Notes: generated by a model from the letters alone, not told the origin. Counted from the stretch's first letter, positions 24,804 through 34,234 are shown. The stretch is DNA of 64,000 nt from Parapontixanthobacter aurantiacus (GCF_009827635.1 NZ_WTYW01000004.1:93611-157610); one strand, 5' to 3'. Made by a program: numbers and translations.

Positions 24804-26534
24804 CTATTCCTGCGTTTCGAGCAATCCGTCGAGCCGCGGATCGCGCGCCGCGACCCAGCCAGTTTGCGTGCGATAAACGCCGCCAGCCTTCAGTGGCGGA
24901 CTGGCGGTTGCGATGTCGTCATGGCCGAGCGCCGCGAACGCCGCCTTGCGGTCCGCCAGCCAGCTGCTCTCTTCCAGAAGGAGGCGGTCCCCGAACGCCA
25001 TGATGAAGGGCAGGCCGAGCGCATCTTCGATGTCCAGACCGAAATCGATGATGCCGATGATGCTGCGCGCGGTCTGCACCGGGATGGTGCTGCCGCCGGC
25101 CGCGCCGATCGCGAGAACCGGCTCACCCTGCGGATCGTAGACGACCATCGGAGCCATCGAACTGCGCGGGCGCTTGCCGCCCTCGACACGGTTCGCGACC
25201 GGCACTCCGTCGCGCATCGGCGAGAAGCTGAAATCGGTCAGTTCGTTATTGAGGAAGAAACCGCCATAAGTGAGGCCCGAGCCGAACGGCCCCTCGATGG
25301 TCGAGGTGTAGCTGACCATCGCGCCTTCCGCATCGACGACGGCGAAATGGGACGTGCCATTCTCCGGCGGTTCGTCGCCGTCGCTTGCCACCGTGACGAC
25401 GCCGCGAGGCCGCCCGGCGGCGACGTCATCGAGCGCGGTATCGGGCGAGATGAGCGCGCTGCGCTCGGCCAGATAATCGCGCGCCACCAGTCCCCTCACC
25501 GGCACGGACACGAAATCGGCGTCGGCGGCGTAGAGTTCGCGGTCGGCATAGGCGAGCCGCTGCGATTCGACGAACAAATGCCAGGTCACCGGGTTGTCCG
25601 CGCCCAGTGCAGCGAGGTCGAAGCGTTCGAGTTGCCCCAAAATCTGGATCACCGCGATCCCTCCCGACGATGGCGGTCCCATTCCGCAAATCCGGTAGTC
25701 GCGATAGGAACCGCAGACCGCATTACGCATGGGCGCTTCGTAAGACGTCACATCGTCCCGCGTCATGCCAATTCCGCCGGGAGTCGCGGCGGCGACCGTC
25801 GCGGCGAGTTTATCGGCATATTGTCCCTTGTAGAAATGGTCAGGACCGAGCGCGGCAATCCGCTCCAGCGTTTCGGCAAGCGCGGGATTGACGATGCGCG
25901 TGCCAGCCGCGACCGGCGCGCCATCGGCGGTGTAATAGAGCGAGCGCCCGAACTCGGTGACGCCGGCCCGATCGATCTGTCCCTCCAGCGACTGGTGAAG
26001 CCGCCGGTTCGCAAGGAAGCCGTCACGGGCAAGCACGATAGCGGGCTGGAACAGCTCTTCCCAGGCCAATGAACCGTTTGCCGCGTGAGCCTTTGCCGCC
26101 AGCGCGATGTTGCCCGGAACGCCGACGCTGAGGCCGGTCGTCACCACTTCGCGATAGGATAGCGGGTCGCCTTCTTTCCCGAGAAACCAGTTCGGCCCGG
26201 CGGCTGCCGGGGCGGTTTCGCGGCCATCGAAAGTCACGACCGTGCCGTCCGCGCTTCCGTGAACGAGAAAGCCGCCGCCGCCTATGCCGGAGGATTGCGG
26301 CTCGACCACCGTCAGGGCGAGCATTACCGCGATGGCTGCATCCGTGGCGTTTCCGCCCTTTGCGAGGATTGCTTCGCCCGCGGCCTGTGCGCGCGGGTCG
26401 GCGGCGCTGACGGCGCCGGTCCTCGCTTGGGCCTGTGGCGGCGAAAGGGCAGGCTCACCCGGTTTTTCGAGAGTGGCGCAGCCCGACAGGACAAGCGCGG
26501 CGGGCAGCGCGATAAGCAACGGTCGCATCGTCAT
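24804..26534 (-). CDS. ggt: Gamma-glutamyltransferase, lipoprotein
   Basis: The 576-residue protein has a lipoprotein signal with lipobox LSGC (Cys19), so it is probably anchored in the outer membrane facing the periplasm. The large subunit includes SSGIGGGGFLVH at residues 81-92. The self-cleavage and nucleophile Thr394 is in ENGTSHFAVV, with the second-subunit motifs YTSTIEGPFGSGL and AIGAAGGSTIP. It hydrolyses or transfers the gamma-glutamyl group of glutathione. ATG 26534 starts nine bases after pyrD, on the same strand. An ATG two codons later is equally possible. Confidence 0.95.
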   Translation of the reverse strand: MTMRPLLIALPAALVLSGCATLEKPGEPALSPPQAQARTGAVSAADPRAQAAGEAILAKGGNATDAAIAVMLALTVVEPQSSGIGGGGFLVHGSADGTVVTFDGRETAPAAAGPNWFLGKEGDPLSYREVVTTGLSVGVPGNIALAAKAHAANGSLAWEELFQPAIVLARDGFLANRRLHQSLEGQIDRAGVTEFGRSLYYTADGAPVAAGTRIVNPALAETLERIAALGPDHFYKGQYADKLAATVAAATPGGIGMTRDDVTSYEAPMRNAVCGSYRDYRICGMGPPSSGGIAVIQILGQLERFDLAALGADNPVTWHLFVESQRLAYADRELYAADADFVSVPVRGLVARDYLAERSALISPDTALDDVAAGRPRGVVTVASDGDEPPENGTSHFAVVDAEGAMVSYTSTIEGPFGSGLTYGGFFLNNELTDFSFSPMRDGVPVANRVEGGKRPRSSMAPMVVYDPQGEPVLAIGAAGGSTIPVQTARSIIGIIDFGLDIEDALGLPFIMAFGDRLLLEESSWLADRKAAFAALGHDDIATASPPLKAGGVYRTQTGWVAARDPRLDGLLETQE

Positions 26535-26543
26535 GCCGTCCGG

Positions 26544-27578
26544 CTACTCGGTCCCGACCGCTTCTTCAATGCTCGCAAACCCGTCGCGCCGCATGAGGTC
26601 TTCGAGCTGCTTGACGATCCGGCGGGCGAGGCCGGGCCCCTCGTAGATGAGCGCGCTGTAAAGCTGGACGAGGCTCGCCCCGGCACGAATACGCTGCCAG
26701 GCATCCTCTGCACTCGCAATGCCGCCGACCCCGATCAGGGGGAGCGCCTCGCCTGTCGCCGTGCGAAAGTCGCGCAGTCGGGTAAGCGCGAAATCGCGCA
26801 ATGGCGCACCGGAAAGGCCGCCCGCCTCACTGCGATTGCCGCTTTGCAAAGCGGGGCGCGAAATGGTCGTATTGCTGACGATCAAGGCATCCAGCCCCTT
26901 GTCGATCGCGATGCGGGCGATGGCATCGACATCCGCCGGTTCGAGATCGGGCGCGACCTTCAGGAAAACGGGCGGGGCGGCAGTTGCTCGCTCGCGCGCT
27001 TCGCTGACCGCGTCGAGCAGCGCGACGAGCGCGCCTTCGTCCTGCAAGGCGCGCAGCCCCGGCGTGTTGGGGCTGGAGATGTTGACGACGAGATAGGATG
27101 CGAGCGGCGCCATCATTTCCGCGAGCACGGCGTAGTCGGTAATGCGATCCGCGGAATCCTTGTTCGCGCCGATATTGACGCCGACGATGCCGCCCTTCTC
27201 GCTACGCGCGGCAAGGCGTTTGCGGGCGACCGCAGCCCCGTCATTGTTGAACCCCATGCGATTGATGACGCCGTGATCTTCCTTCAGCCGAAACAGCCGC
27301 GGCTTCGGATTGCCCGCCTGCGGCAGGGGCGTGATCGAGCCGATCTCGGTAAAGCCGAAGCCGAGACCGAGCAGCGCGTCGGGCACTTCCGCATTCTTGT
27401 CGACCCCGGCGGCCACCCCGACCGGATTGGGAAAGTCGATCCCCGCCACGCGAATCGCCAGCGGTCCGGGCCGCGATCGGGGCAGGGCAGGCGCAAGGGC
27501 CAGTCCGCGAATCGTGAGGCGATGTGCCCGTTCTGGTTCGATTGCGAAGAGAAGCGGGCGGGCGATGTCGAACAGCAT
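26544..27578 (-). CDS. pyrD: Dihydroorotate dehydrogenase, class 2 (quinone)
   Basis: The 344-residue protein has the N-terminal membrane-associating helix of class 2 enzymes (MLFDIARPLLFAIEPERAHR) and the FMN barrel. Signatures are AGVDKNAEVPDALLGLGFGF, NRMGFNNDGA, NISSPNTPGLRALQ with the catalytic-loop serine, and LIGVGGIASAEDA. It oxidises dihydroorotate to orotate with ubiquinone as the acceptor, in pyrimidine synthesis. It is the first gene on the minus strand after the gene-free stretch 27579-27940 and is followed by ggt after nine bases. Confidence 0.97.
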   Translation of the reverse strand: MLFDIARPLLFAIEPERAHRLTIRGLALAPALPRSRPGPLAIRVAGIDFPNPVGVAAGVDKNAEVPDALLGLGFGFTEIGSITPLPQAGNPKPRLFRLKEDHGVINRMGFNNDGAAVARKRLAARSEKGGIVGVNIGANKDSADRITDYAVLAEMMAPLASYLVVNISSPNTPGLRALQDEGALVALLDAVSEARERATAAPPVFLKVAPDLEPADVDAIARIAIDKGLDALIVSNTTISRPALQSGNRSEAGGLSGAPLRDFALTRLRDFRTATGEALPLIGVGGIASAEDAWQRIRAGASLVQLYSALIYEGPGLARRIVKQLEDLMRRDGFASIEEAVGTE

Positions 27579-27940
27579 GACGGTGCTCTTACCTGCCCAA
27601 AAAGCCCTGCGTCGAGCGGTTTTCCTCGGGTTCCTCGAATCGTCGCGAGCGTATCAGATTGAAACAATAAGAGCGAAAGAGGGGGGTGCGTGTCGTATCC
27701 TTACAATCGCTGTGTCAGAAACTTGCTAGGGACAAACTGCGACCCGAAGAGCTCGAGCATCCATGTTCCGAGTTCTTAGACTTTTGAGGCGGCTTCCCGG
27801 TTTCGGGAAGTCGCCCATTTCTTTTCGAGGGTTGAGCTTTTTCATCGCGTGGCGGTTGCTCCCCGCAGGGCAGGGGTGGCTTTTCCTCGCGGCAGCGGCC
27901 ACATAATCCGGCAATGTTTCAATCATGCCGGAGTAAGCCG
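27579..27940. other. Gene-free divergent region between pyrD and DUF885
   Basis: This is the only stretch of more than 300 bases without a supported gene. It separates divergent starts of pyrD (27578) and the DUF885 gene (27941). I see no coding frame that resembles a protein. It contains a strong hairpin at 27788-27815 with a T-rich tail on the plus strand, described separately. The region from 27579 to 27787 could hold promoters and possibly a small RNA gene. No palindromic operator of a known regulator was found by eye. Confidence 0.7.
27788..27815 (+). terminator. Strong hairpin, terminator-like, of unknown transcript
   Basis: GGCGGCTTCCCG (27788-27799) pairs with CGGGAAGTCGCC (27804-27815) over 12 base pairs with a single G-T wobble and the loop GTTT. 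It is followed by CATTTCTTTT, so it fits an intrinsic terminator on the plus strand. No plus-strand gene precedes it within the divergent region. It could end a small RNA or a short leader transcript or act as an attenuator for the downstream DUF885 gene, which starts 126 bases further. Confidence 0.65.
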
Positions 27941-29797
27941 ATGTCATCCATTCGTACCGTTCTCGCCTGCGCCCTTGCAGGAACGGCCCTTTCCGCCTGC
28001 TCGACCTATCGCGGCGATGTCGCCACCGCCGAAACCGTCGGTGTTCAGGCGCCACGCGTCGCCGCAGCCGAAGCGCCGCAAAGCATTGCTACGGCAGAGG
28101 ACATCGACACGCTGTTCGCCGAATATGACGAGGCCTCGCTCGAACTTTCTCCGATTTCCAAGTCCTATCGCGGTATCCGCGACGAGGATTACGGACGTTG
28201 GGGCGATTTCAGCGATGCTGCCGAAGTCCGGTCCGAGGCGCTGCTGCAATCGACCGCCGAGGCGATGCGCGAGAATTTCAGCCCATCCGCGCTCGATGAA
28301 AGCGACGCGCTGTCCTATCGCCTGTTCGACGCGATGGCGAAGCGCTCTGCCTCGCTGTTCCCTTATCGCGACTACGGCTACATCTTCGATCAGATGAACG
28401 GGGCGCAAAGCCAGCTTCCCGCCTTCCTCATCAACATCCACTCGGTCGATAATGCGGATCAGGCACGCGACTACATTTCCCGCATCCAAGGGATCGGACC
28501 CGGCCTCGACACGCTGATCGCCGAATCGCGCGAGCGTGCGAATGACGGGGTGATGCCGCCCGACTGGGTCTATCCCTATGTCATCTCCGACATCGGGAAC
28601 CTGCTATCGGCAGGCGACGACAACGCAGTCCTCGAGGATTTCGCCGGCAAGGTGGATGCGCTCGAGGTGCCTGAGGCGGAAAAGGCCACGCTGAAGGCGA
28701 ATGCGGTGAGCGCTTGGGATAGCTCGGCCCGCCCGGCCTATGAGCGATTGCTCGCCGAAATGCAGCGGCAACAGGCGAACGCTCCGACACAGGACGGCGT
28801 CTGGCGCTTCCCCGAAGGTGCGGCCTATTATCAGGCGCTCCTGTCCAACTATACCACCACCGACCTCACCGCTGACGAGATTCACGCGATCGGCCTGCGC
28901 GAAGTGGACCGTATCCACGGAGAGATGCGGGACATCATGGAGGAGGTCGGGTTCGAGGGCGATCTGCAGGACTTTTTCGAATACACCCGCACCGACGACC
29001 GGTTCTATTACGACAATCGCGAGGATTACCTGCGCGATGCCGAGGCGGCGATCGCCCGGATCGAGCAGAAACTGCCGGAATATTTCGGCGTCCTTCCCGA
29101 CAAGGAACTGACGATCAAACCGGTCGAGGAATTTCGTGAGCAGTCCGCCGGCAAGGCGTTCTATTCGCGCCCCGCCCCCGACGGTTCGCGGCCCGGAACC
29201 TATTACGTCAATCTCTACAATCTGAAGGACATGAGCAAGAACGAGCTGGAGGCGCTCGCCTATCACGAGGGCATTCCGGGTCATCACCTGCAGCTGGCGA
29301 TCCAGACCGATCTCGGCGACCTGCCGCCCTTCCGCCGGTTCGGCGGCGTGACCGCCTATACCGAGGGCTGGGGGCTCTATTCCGAGGAACTGGGCAAGGA
29401 CATGGGTTTCTACACCGATCCGTATTCCGACTTCGGACGGCTCGGCATGGAGCTATGGCGTGCGGCGCGGCTCGTCGTCGATACGGGGCTTCACCACAAG
29501 CGGTGGAGCCGCGAGGAAGCCATCCAGTATCTGAAGGACAACACGCCCAATCCCGACGGCGACATTCGCAAGGCGATCGAGCGCTATGTCGTCTATCCGG
29601 GACAGGCGACCGCCTACATGATCGGCAAGCTCAAGATCATGGAGCTGCGCGAACGCGCCCGGACTTCGCTCGGGCCGGCCTTCGACATTCGCGAATTCCA
29701 CGACGTCGTCCTGACGAGCGGCCCCGTGCCTCTGTCGATCCTGGAAGAGAACGTCGACGCCTATATTCGCGACGAACTCGCAATGGCGGGCGGCTGA
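27941..29797 (+). CDS. DUF885 family lipoprotein, putative metallopeptidase
   Basis: The 618-residue protein has a lipoprotein signal with lipobox LSAC (residues 16-19), then the DUF885 fold. The motif AYHEGIPGHHLQ at about residues 440-451 supplies His442-Glu443 and His448-His449, a gluzincin-like zinc site with a Gly-His-His variation. A glutamate in TAYTEGWGLYSEEL about 43 residues later is the third ligand. It probably cleaves peptides or oligopeptides in the periplasm. ATG 27941 is preferred over the earlier ATG 27914, which is nine codons upstream and makes the signal peptide less regular. It is convergent with the PfkB kinase. Confidence 0.92.
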   Translation: MSSIRTVLACALAGTALSACSTYRGDVATAETVGVQAPRVAAAEAPQSIATAEDIDTLFAEYDEASLELSPISKSYRGIRDEDYGRWGDFSDAAEVRSEALLQSTAEAMRENFSPSALDESDALSYRLFDAMAKRSASLFPYRDYGYIFDQMNGAQSQLPAFLINIHSVDNADQARDYISRIQGIGPGLDTLIAESRERANDGVMPPDWVYPYVISDIGNLLSAGDDNAVLEDFAGKVDALEVPEAEKATLKANAVSAWDSSARPAYERLLAEMQRQQANAPTQDGVWRFPEGAAYYQALLSNYTTTDLTADEIHAIGLREVDRIHGEMRDIMEEVGFEGDLQDFFEYTRTDDRFYYDNREDYLRDAEAAIARIEQKLPEYFGVLPDKELTIKPVEEFREQSAGKAFYSRPAPDGSRPGTYYVNLYNLKDMSKNELEALAYHEGIPGHHLQLAIQTDLGDLPPFRRFGGVTAYTEGWGLYSEELGKDMGFYTDPYSDFGRLGMELWRAARLVVDTGLHHKRWSREEAIQYLKDNTPNPDGDIRKAIERYVVYPGQATAYMIGKLKIMELRERARTSLGPAFDIREFHDVVLTSGPVPLSILEENVDAYIRDELAMAGG

Positions 29798-29826
29798 GGC
29801 GGTCGAACCGCCGTCCGCCGCTCCGA

Positions 29827-30822
29827 TCAATCGATCTTGCCGGCGATCAGCTGTGCAAGGTCGGTTTCGGGCCGCGGGCCGTAATGCGCGATGACTTCGG
29901 CGGCGGCGAGCGCGCCCCGTCGAAGGCAGCGCTCGAGCGGTTCGCCTTTTACGTGGCCCGACAGGAAGCCGGCCGCGAACTGATCGCCCGCGCCGGTCGT
30001 ATCGACGACCTTCGCGACCGGTTCGGCGGCCACTTCCGCCCGCTCTCCACCGGCAAGCGCGACCGCGCCGTTGGGACCGCGCGTGGCGACGAGGACCGGT
30101 AGCTTGTCCTTCAGCGCGGCGATGCCGTCCTCGAATTCTGTCTCGCCGGTCAGCGTCGCCAGTTCGCCTTCATTGACGAAGAGGATGTCGATCATCCCTT
30201 CCTCGATCAGCGCGCGAAAATCGTCGCCGTGCCGGTCGATGACAAAGCTCTCGCTGGCGGTGAACGCGACCTTGCGCCCCGCACCGCGCGCGACGGAGAT
30301 TGCCCGCCGCATGGCTCCGCGCGGTTCTTCCGGATCCCAGAGATAGCCTTCGAGATAGAGGATGGACGCGGAGCGGATGGCCTCTTCGGTCAGCGCCGCC
30401 TCAGGCAGAAACTGCGACGCGCCCAGAAAGGTGTTCATCGTGCGCTCCCCGTCGGGGGTCACGAAGATGAGGCAGCGTCCGGTGGGCGGCTCGCCCTCGC
30501 GCGCCTCGGTGTCGAAGTCGATGCCGGCCGCGCGAATGTCGTGCGCGAAGACCTCGCCCAGCTGGTCGTCGGCAACCTGCCCGATGAACGCGCATTGCGC
30601 GCCGAGCGAAGCGAGACCCGCCAGCGTGTTCGCCGCCGAACCGCCCGAGATCTCCCGCGCCGGACCCATCGCATCGTAGAGTTCGGTCGCACGCTCCGTA
30701 TCGACGAGGGTCATGCCGCCGCGATTGAGGCCGAGTTCCTCGATCAAATCGTCCTCGCAGGAGGCGATGACGTCGACGATGGCGTTGCCGATGGCGATGA
30801 CGTCGTAGCGGGGTTCGGACAT
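29827..30822 (-). CDS. PfkB family kinase, adenosine kinase-like
   Basis: The 331-residue product has the PfkB signatures: GNAIVDVIA near the start, SGGSAANTLAGLASLG at about residues 59-74, and the C-terminal DTTGAGDQFAAGFLSG at about 280-295 with the catalytic aspartate in GAGD. The family phosphorylates sugars or nucleosides with ATP; alphaproteobacterial members of this layout are usually annotated as adenosine or guanosine kinases or sugar kinases. The substrate is not fixed by sequence. Downstream it converges on the DUF885 gene with 29 bases between the stops. Confidence 0.9.
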   Translation of the reverse strand: MSEPRYDVIAIGNAIVDVIASCEDDLIEELGLNRGGMTLVDTERATELYDAMGPAREISGGSAANTLAGLASLGAQCAFIGQVADDQLGEVFAHDIRAAGIDFDTEAREGEPPTGRCLIFVTPDGERTMNTFLGASQFLPEAALTEEAIRSASILYLEGYLWDPEEPRGAMRRAISVARGAGRKVAFTASESFVIDRHGDDFRALIEEGMIDILFVNEGELATLTGETEFEDGIAALKDKLPVLVATRGPNGAVALAGGERAEVAAEPVAKVVDTTGAGDQFAAGFLSGHVKGEPLERCLRRGALAAAEVIAHYGPRPETDLAQLIAGKID

Positions 30823-30973
30823 GGAGGCTCCTGACAGGCTGGATTAAGGTCGGTTGGACGATTGCTTGGCGCGCGTTAGCTTCTTGCGCCGCATCGGCCA
30901 AGCCCCAGCGGTCCCGCCAAGATTTGCGGGCTTGACGCTGGCGGGGCCGGGCAGCATCGCGAGCGACCTTGCC

Positions 30974-31669
30974 ATGACCGAACTTCTCCGCGCCCTTTCC
31001 CTCTCCTTCGCCCAGCTTTCGGACAGGCGTATCCTTGCCGTACTCGCGAAGTCGCTCGGCTGGACGCTGGCGATCTTCGCAGGGCTGGGTATCGCACTAT
31101 ATTACGCCCTCGATGGGCTGTTCACGCGCTGGGGCGCGGGGCAAGCGAGCGAGTGGACGGGTCTCGTCACCTTGCTCATCGTGATCATCGGCAGCTGGTT
31201 CCTGTTCCGCATCGTGGCGCTCGCCGTCATCCAGTTCTTCGCCGACGATGTCGTGCGCGCCGTCGAAGAGCGCCATTATCCCGAAGCCGCCGAACAGATG
31301 CGCTCGCTGCCCTTCGCGCGTGAAATGCGCAATTCGACACGGGCAACGGTGCGGGCGCTGGCGCTCAATGCGCTGGCCTTGCCGGTGGCGCTCCTGCTGC
31401 TGTTCACCGCGATCGGTCCGGCCATCGTCTTCGCTCTCGTCAATGCCGTGCTGCTCGGGCGCGAATTGCGGGACATAGTCTGGCAGCGCCACCCCGCCGC
31501 CCATGCCACGAACGCGGCCAAGATTGCGCCCATCGGGTTCCTTACCCGCTTCCTGCTCGGCGGGGCGATCGTCGCCCTTCTCGCAATACCTTTCCTCAAC
31601 CTGCTTGCGCCGGTCATCGGCGCGGCGAGTGCAACGCATCTCGTCCATCGCGGAGTATCCAGACGATGA
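30974..31669 (+). CDS. EI24 domain membrane protein
   Basis: The 231-residue protein has four membrane helices (around residues 24-47, 62-82, 130-150 and 190-215) and the EI24/CysZ-type pattern, with ADDVVRAVEERHYP after the second helix. CysZ is a sulfate transporter in E. coli; the alphaproteobacterial homologues are distant and their cargo is unknown. ATG 30974 gives a normal cytoplasmic N-terminus (MTELLRALSLSFAQL); codons upstream in the frame back to 30854 are outside conservation. Its stop overlaps the next lipoprotein gene by four bases (ATGA). Confidence 0.85.
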   Translation: MTELLRALSLSFAQLSDRRILAVLAKSLGWTLAIFAGLGIALYYALDGLFTRWGAGQASEWTGLVTLLIVIIGSWFLFRIVALAVIQFFADDVVRAVEERHYPEAAEQMRSLPFAREMRNSTRATVRALALNALALPVALLLLFTAIGPAIVFALVNAVLLGRELRDIVWQRHPAAHATNAAKIAPIGFLTRFLLGGAIVALLAIPFLNLLAPVIGAASATHLVHRGVSRR

Positions 31670-32097
31670 AACTCTATTCCCGAATGTCCCTGCTCGCGGC
31701 CACCGTGTCGCTGGCAGCCTGCGTCCCCTCGACCGCGCCCGCCCCCGTGCAGCGGCCCACCCCGGCACCGCCGCAGCAGAGCGTTCCGCGGACCGATCCC
31801 GCTCCGCCTTCGGTCGGCTTCATCCCCCCGCAAATCCAGCGCATGCGCGGACTGGAGGACGTGATCGGACGCGATGCCGCCGGGCTGCAACGATTGTTCG
31901 GGCAGCCGCGCCTCCGCACGCCCGAAGGCGACGCGATGAAGCTGCAATTCACAGGCGAGCCGTGCGTGCTCGACATCTACCTCTATCCGCTGCGACCGGG
32001 AGCCGAGGCGGTAGCAACGCATACCGAGGCGCGCCGGGCGAGCGACGGTGCGGAGGTCGACAGGGCAAGCTGCGTGCGCGCCCTCAGGCGCAACTAG
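31666..32097 (+). CDS. Lipoprotein of unknown function
   Basis: The 143-residue product has a lipobox LAAC with Cys19 or nearby after a signal of 18 residues, then a Pro-rich linker (APAPVQRPTPAPPQQS). A folded part follows with IQRMRGLEDVIGRDAAGL and a C-terminal region with LQFTGEPCVLDIYLYPL, two cysteines likely bridged. It may be anchored in the outer membrane. No domain name can be given. Start overlaps the EI24 stop, which suggests that both are expressed together. Confidence 0.8.
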   Translation: MKLYSRMSLLAATVSLAACVPSTAPAPVQRPTPAPPQQSVPRTDPAPPSVGFIPPQIQRMRGLEDVIGRDAAGLQRLFGQPRLRTPEGDAMKLQFTGEPCVLDIYLYPLRPGAEAVATHTEARRASDGAEVDRASCVRALRRN

Positions 32098-32124
32098 TCG
32101 CGCAAGACGTTCGGCACGAGGCCG

Positions 32125-32481
32125 CTATACCATGAAGCTTTCGCCGCAGCCGCAGGCGCCCTTGGCGTTGGGATTGTCGAACACGAAGCCGGCAGTGAAG
32201 TCGTCCTCGCGCCAGTCCATCGTCGAACCGACGAGATAGAGGACCGAGGCACCATCGATGTAGAACGTGCCGCCGGGCGTCTCGATCTTCTCGTCGAACT
32301 TATCTTCTGACGTGACGTAATCGACCGAATAAGCGAGCCCCGAACAGCCGCGGCGCGGCGTCGACAGCTTGACGCCGATCGCATCCTCCGGCGCCTTCGC
32401 CATCAGGTCCGCGATGCGCTGCTCCGCGCTTTGGGTGAGGTTGACGGCGGCCGGGCGCTGTCTCGTTTTCGTATCGCTCAT
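32125..32481 (-). CDS. sufA: SufA-like A-type iron-sulfur carrier
   Basis: The 118-residue product is a HesB/IscA family protein with cluster cysteines at Cys46 (RRGCSGLAYSV), Cys110 and Cys112 (ACGCGESFMV). It is the last gene of the suf operon and starts by TGATG overlap with the sufT gene, so its role in SUF cluster transfer is strongly suggested by context. A second A-type protein is at 4204-4533. ATG 32481 is the first start in the conserved frame. Confidence 0.93.
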   Translation of the reverse strand: MSDTKTRQRPAAVNLTQSAEQRIADLMAKAPEDAIGVKLSTPRRGCSGLAYSVDYVTSEDKFDEKIETPGGTFYIDGASVLYLVGSTMDWREDDFTAGFVFDNPNAKGACGCGESFMV

Positions 32482-32996
32482 CACAGCATTCCCAGTTCGA
32501 GGCGCGCCTCGTCGGTCATCTTGTCGGGGCCCCAGGGCGGGTCCCAGACGAGGTTGACCTCCGCATCGCGCACGCCCGGCACGCTGGCGGCGCGCAACTC
32601 GACCTCGCCCGGCATGGTTTCGGCGACGGGGCAATGCGGGGTGGTCAGCGTCATGGTGACGGTGACGTCCTTTTCCTCGTCGACTTCCACGCCGTAGATG
32701 AGGCCGAGATCGTAGATGTTGACCGGAATTTCCGGGTCGTAGATTTCCTTCAGCGCGTCGATCACGGCCTGCTGCAATTCGCCGCCGGGTCCGCTAACCG
32801 CCGTTTCCTCGGGCTTTTTGGCAAGGAAGCCTTCGAGATAGTCGCGCTTCCGTTCGAGCTTGGCCGAGGCGCTTTCGCTGTCCTCCAGCGGCGCATCCGA
32901 CACGCGGGCGCGCGGCGGCTTGGCCAGCGTATCCACCACCTGCTCGTTGGGCGCGGGCGCCGCGATGAAATCCTTTTCCTGTTCTTCGCTCATCAT
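32481..32996 (-). CDS. sufT: SUF assembly protein SufT (DUF59/MIP18)
   Basis: The 171-residue product has an N-terminal charged extension of about 70 residues and a DUF59 core of about 70-171: QAVIDALKEIYDPEIPVNIYDLGLIY followed by TPHCPVAETMP with the conserved cysteine, and VWDPPWGPDKMTDEARLELG at the end. The motif DPEIPVN is the family hallmark. SufT helps deliver clusters to targets. It is preceded by sufS and overlaps sufA. The start may be the first or second of two ATGs. Confidence 0.92.
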   Translation of the reverse strand: MMSEEQEKDFIAAPAPNEQVVDTLAKPPRARVSDAPLEDSESASAKLERKRDYLEGFLAKKPEETAVSGPGGELQQAVIDALKEIYDPEIPVNIYDLGLIYGVEVDEEKDVTVTMTLTTPHCPVAETMPGEVELRAASVPGVRDAEVNLVWDPPWGPDKMTDEARLELGML

Positions 32997-33004
32997 GCTT
33001 ATCC

Positions 33005-34234
33005 TCAGGCGAAAATCTTCTGCGTCCGTTCGATACCGCGCAGGAGCGCGTCGATATCGCTTTCGTCGCTGTAGAGGCCGAAACTCGCCCGCGCCGTCGC
33101 GGGAACGCCCAGATGCGCCATGAGCGGCTGCGCGCAGTGATGACCGGCCCTGATCGCCACGTTTTCCTCGTCCAATATGGTGCCGAGGTCGTGCGGATGA
33201 ACCCCTTCCATTACGAAAGAGACGATTCCGGCAGATTTTTCCGGTCCCAGCAGCCGCACAGAATTGACACTCTGCAGGGCCGCGCGGGTCTTGGCTGCAA
33301 GCGCGCTTTCATGCGCGAAAAGCCCTTCCATGCCGCCGGGGCCGGCGACCTTCTCGACATAGTCGATGGCCGCGTGAAGCGCGATCGCCTCGCAGATCAT
33401 CGGCGTGCCCGCCTCGAAGCGTTGCGGCGGCGGCGCATAGGTCGATTGCTCGAAGGCCACCTGCTCGATCATCGCGCCCCCGCCCTGCCATGGCGGCATC
33501 GCATCGAGCAGCTTCTCGCGCGCCCACAATACTCCGATGCCCGTCGGACCGTAGAGCTTGTGACCCGAAAAGACGAAGAAATCGCAATCGAGTTCGTCCA
33601 TGTCGAGCCGCATACGCGGGGCGGACTGGCAGCCGTCGAGCAGCAGCTTCGCGCCGACCGAGTGCGCCGCGCGTGCCGCGCGCTGTGCGCCGAGGATCGA
33701 GCCTAGGACATTGGATACATGGGCCAGCGCGACGATCTTGTGCCGCTCGGTCAGCATCGCTTCCAACGCGTCGAGATCGATCAGCCCGTTCTCGGTCAGC
33801 GGGCAGACGTCGATTGCCGCGCCGGTCCGCTCGGCGATGAGTTGCCAGGGGACGATGTTGGAATGGTGTTCGAGTTGCGACAGGACGATCCGGTCGCCTT
33901 CCTTGAGGTTCGCTGCGCCCCAGCTTTGCGCGACGAGGTTGATGCCCTCGGTCGCGCCGCGCACGAAGACGACCTCGTTCTCGCTTGCCGCGCCGATAAA
34001 TCGCGCAACCCGCTTGCGCGCCGCCTCGAAGCCCAGCGTCATGTTCGCGCTGCGCCCGTAGACGCCGCGATGGACCGTGGCATAGTCTTCGCCCAGGGCC
34101 CGCGCCATCGCGTCGATCACGGCCCGCGGCTTTTGTGCGGTCGCTGCCGTGTCGAGGTAATGCCACGGATCGCCGTCCGCGGTCACCAGCCCCGGAAAGT
34201 CCGCCTTGCGCGAAAGGGTCTCGGTTTCGTTCAC
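33005..34234 (-). CDS. sufS: Cysteine desulfurase SufS
   Basis: The 409-residue protein is a class II (SufS/CsdA) cysteine desulfurase. The PLP lysine is in FSGHKLYGPTGIG, and the catalytic cysteine lies in HHCAQPLM near residue 370, on the short-loop type of class II. The N-terminus includes YLDTAATAQKPRAVIDA and the substrate-binding region RGATEGINLVAQSWG. It frees sulfur from cysteine for cluster assembly. Its start overlaps the sufD stop by four bases. The usual SufE or SufU partner is not encoded in this operon. Confidence 0.97.
   Translation of the reverse strand: MNETETLSRKADFPGLVTADGDPWHYLDTAATAQKPRAVIDAMARALGEDYATVHRGVYGRSANMTLGFEAARKRVARFIGAASENEVVFVRGATEGINLVAQSWGAANLKEGDRIVLSQLEHHSNIVPWQLIAERTGAAIDVCPLTENGLIDLDALEAMLTERHKIVALAHVSNVLGSILGAQRAARAAHSVGAKLLLDGCQSAPRMRLDMDELDCDFFVFSGHKLYGPTGIGVLWAREKLLDAMPPWQGGGAMIEQVAFEQSTYAPPPQRFEAGTPMICEAIALHAAIDYVEKVAGPGGMEGLFAHESALAAKTRAALQSVNSVRLLGPEKSAGIVSFVMEGVHPHDLGTILDEENVAIRAGHHCAQPLMAHLGVPATARASFGLYSDESDIDALLRGIERTQKIFA

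Noticed and set aside
26259..27662. A 467-codon frame antisense to ggt and pyrD.
   Set aside because: Both minus-strand enzymes are complete and recognisable; this is a shadow.
29798..29815. Short GGCGGT/ACCGCC hairpin between DUF885 and PfkB genes as a terminator.
   Set aside because: The stem is short and no run of T follows, so evidence is too weak.
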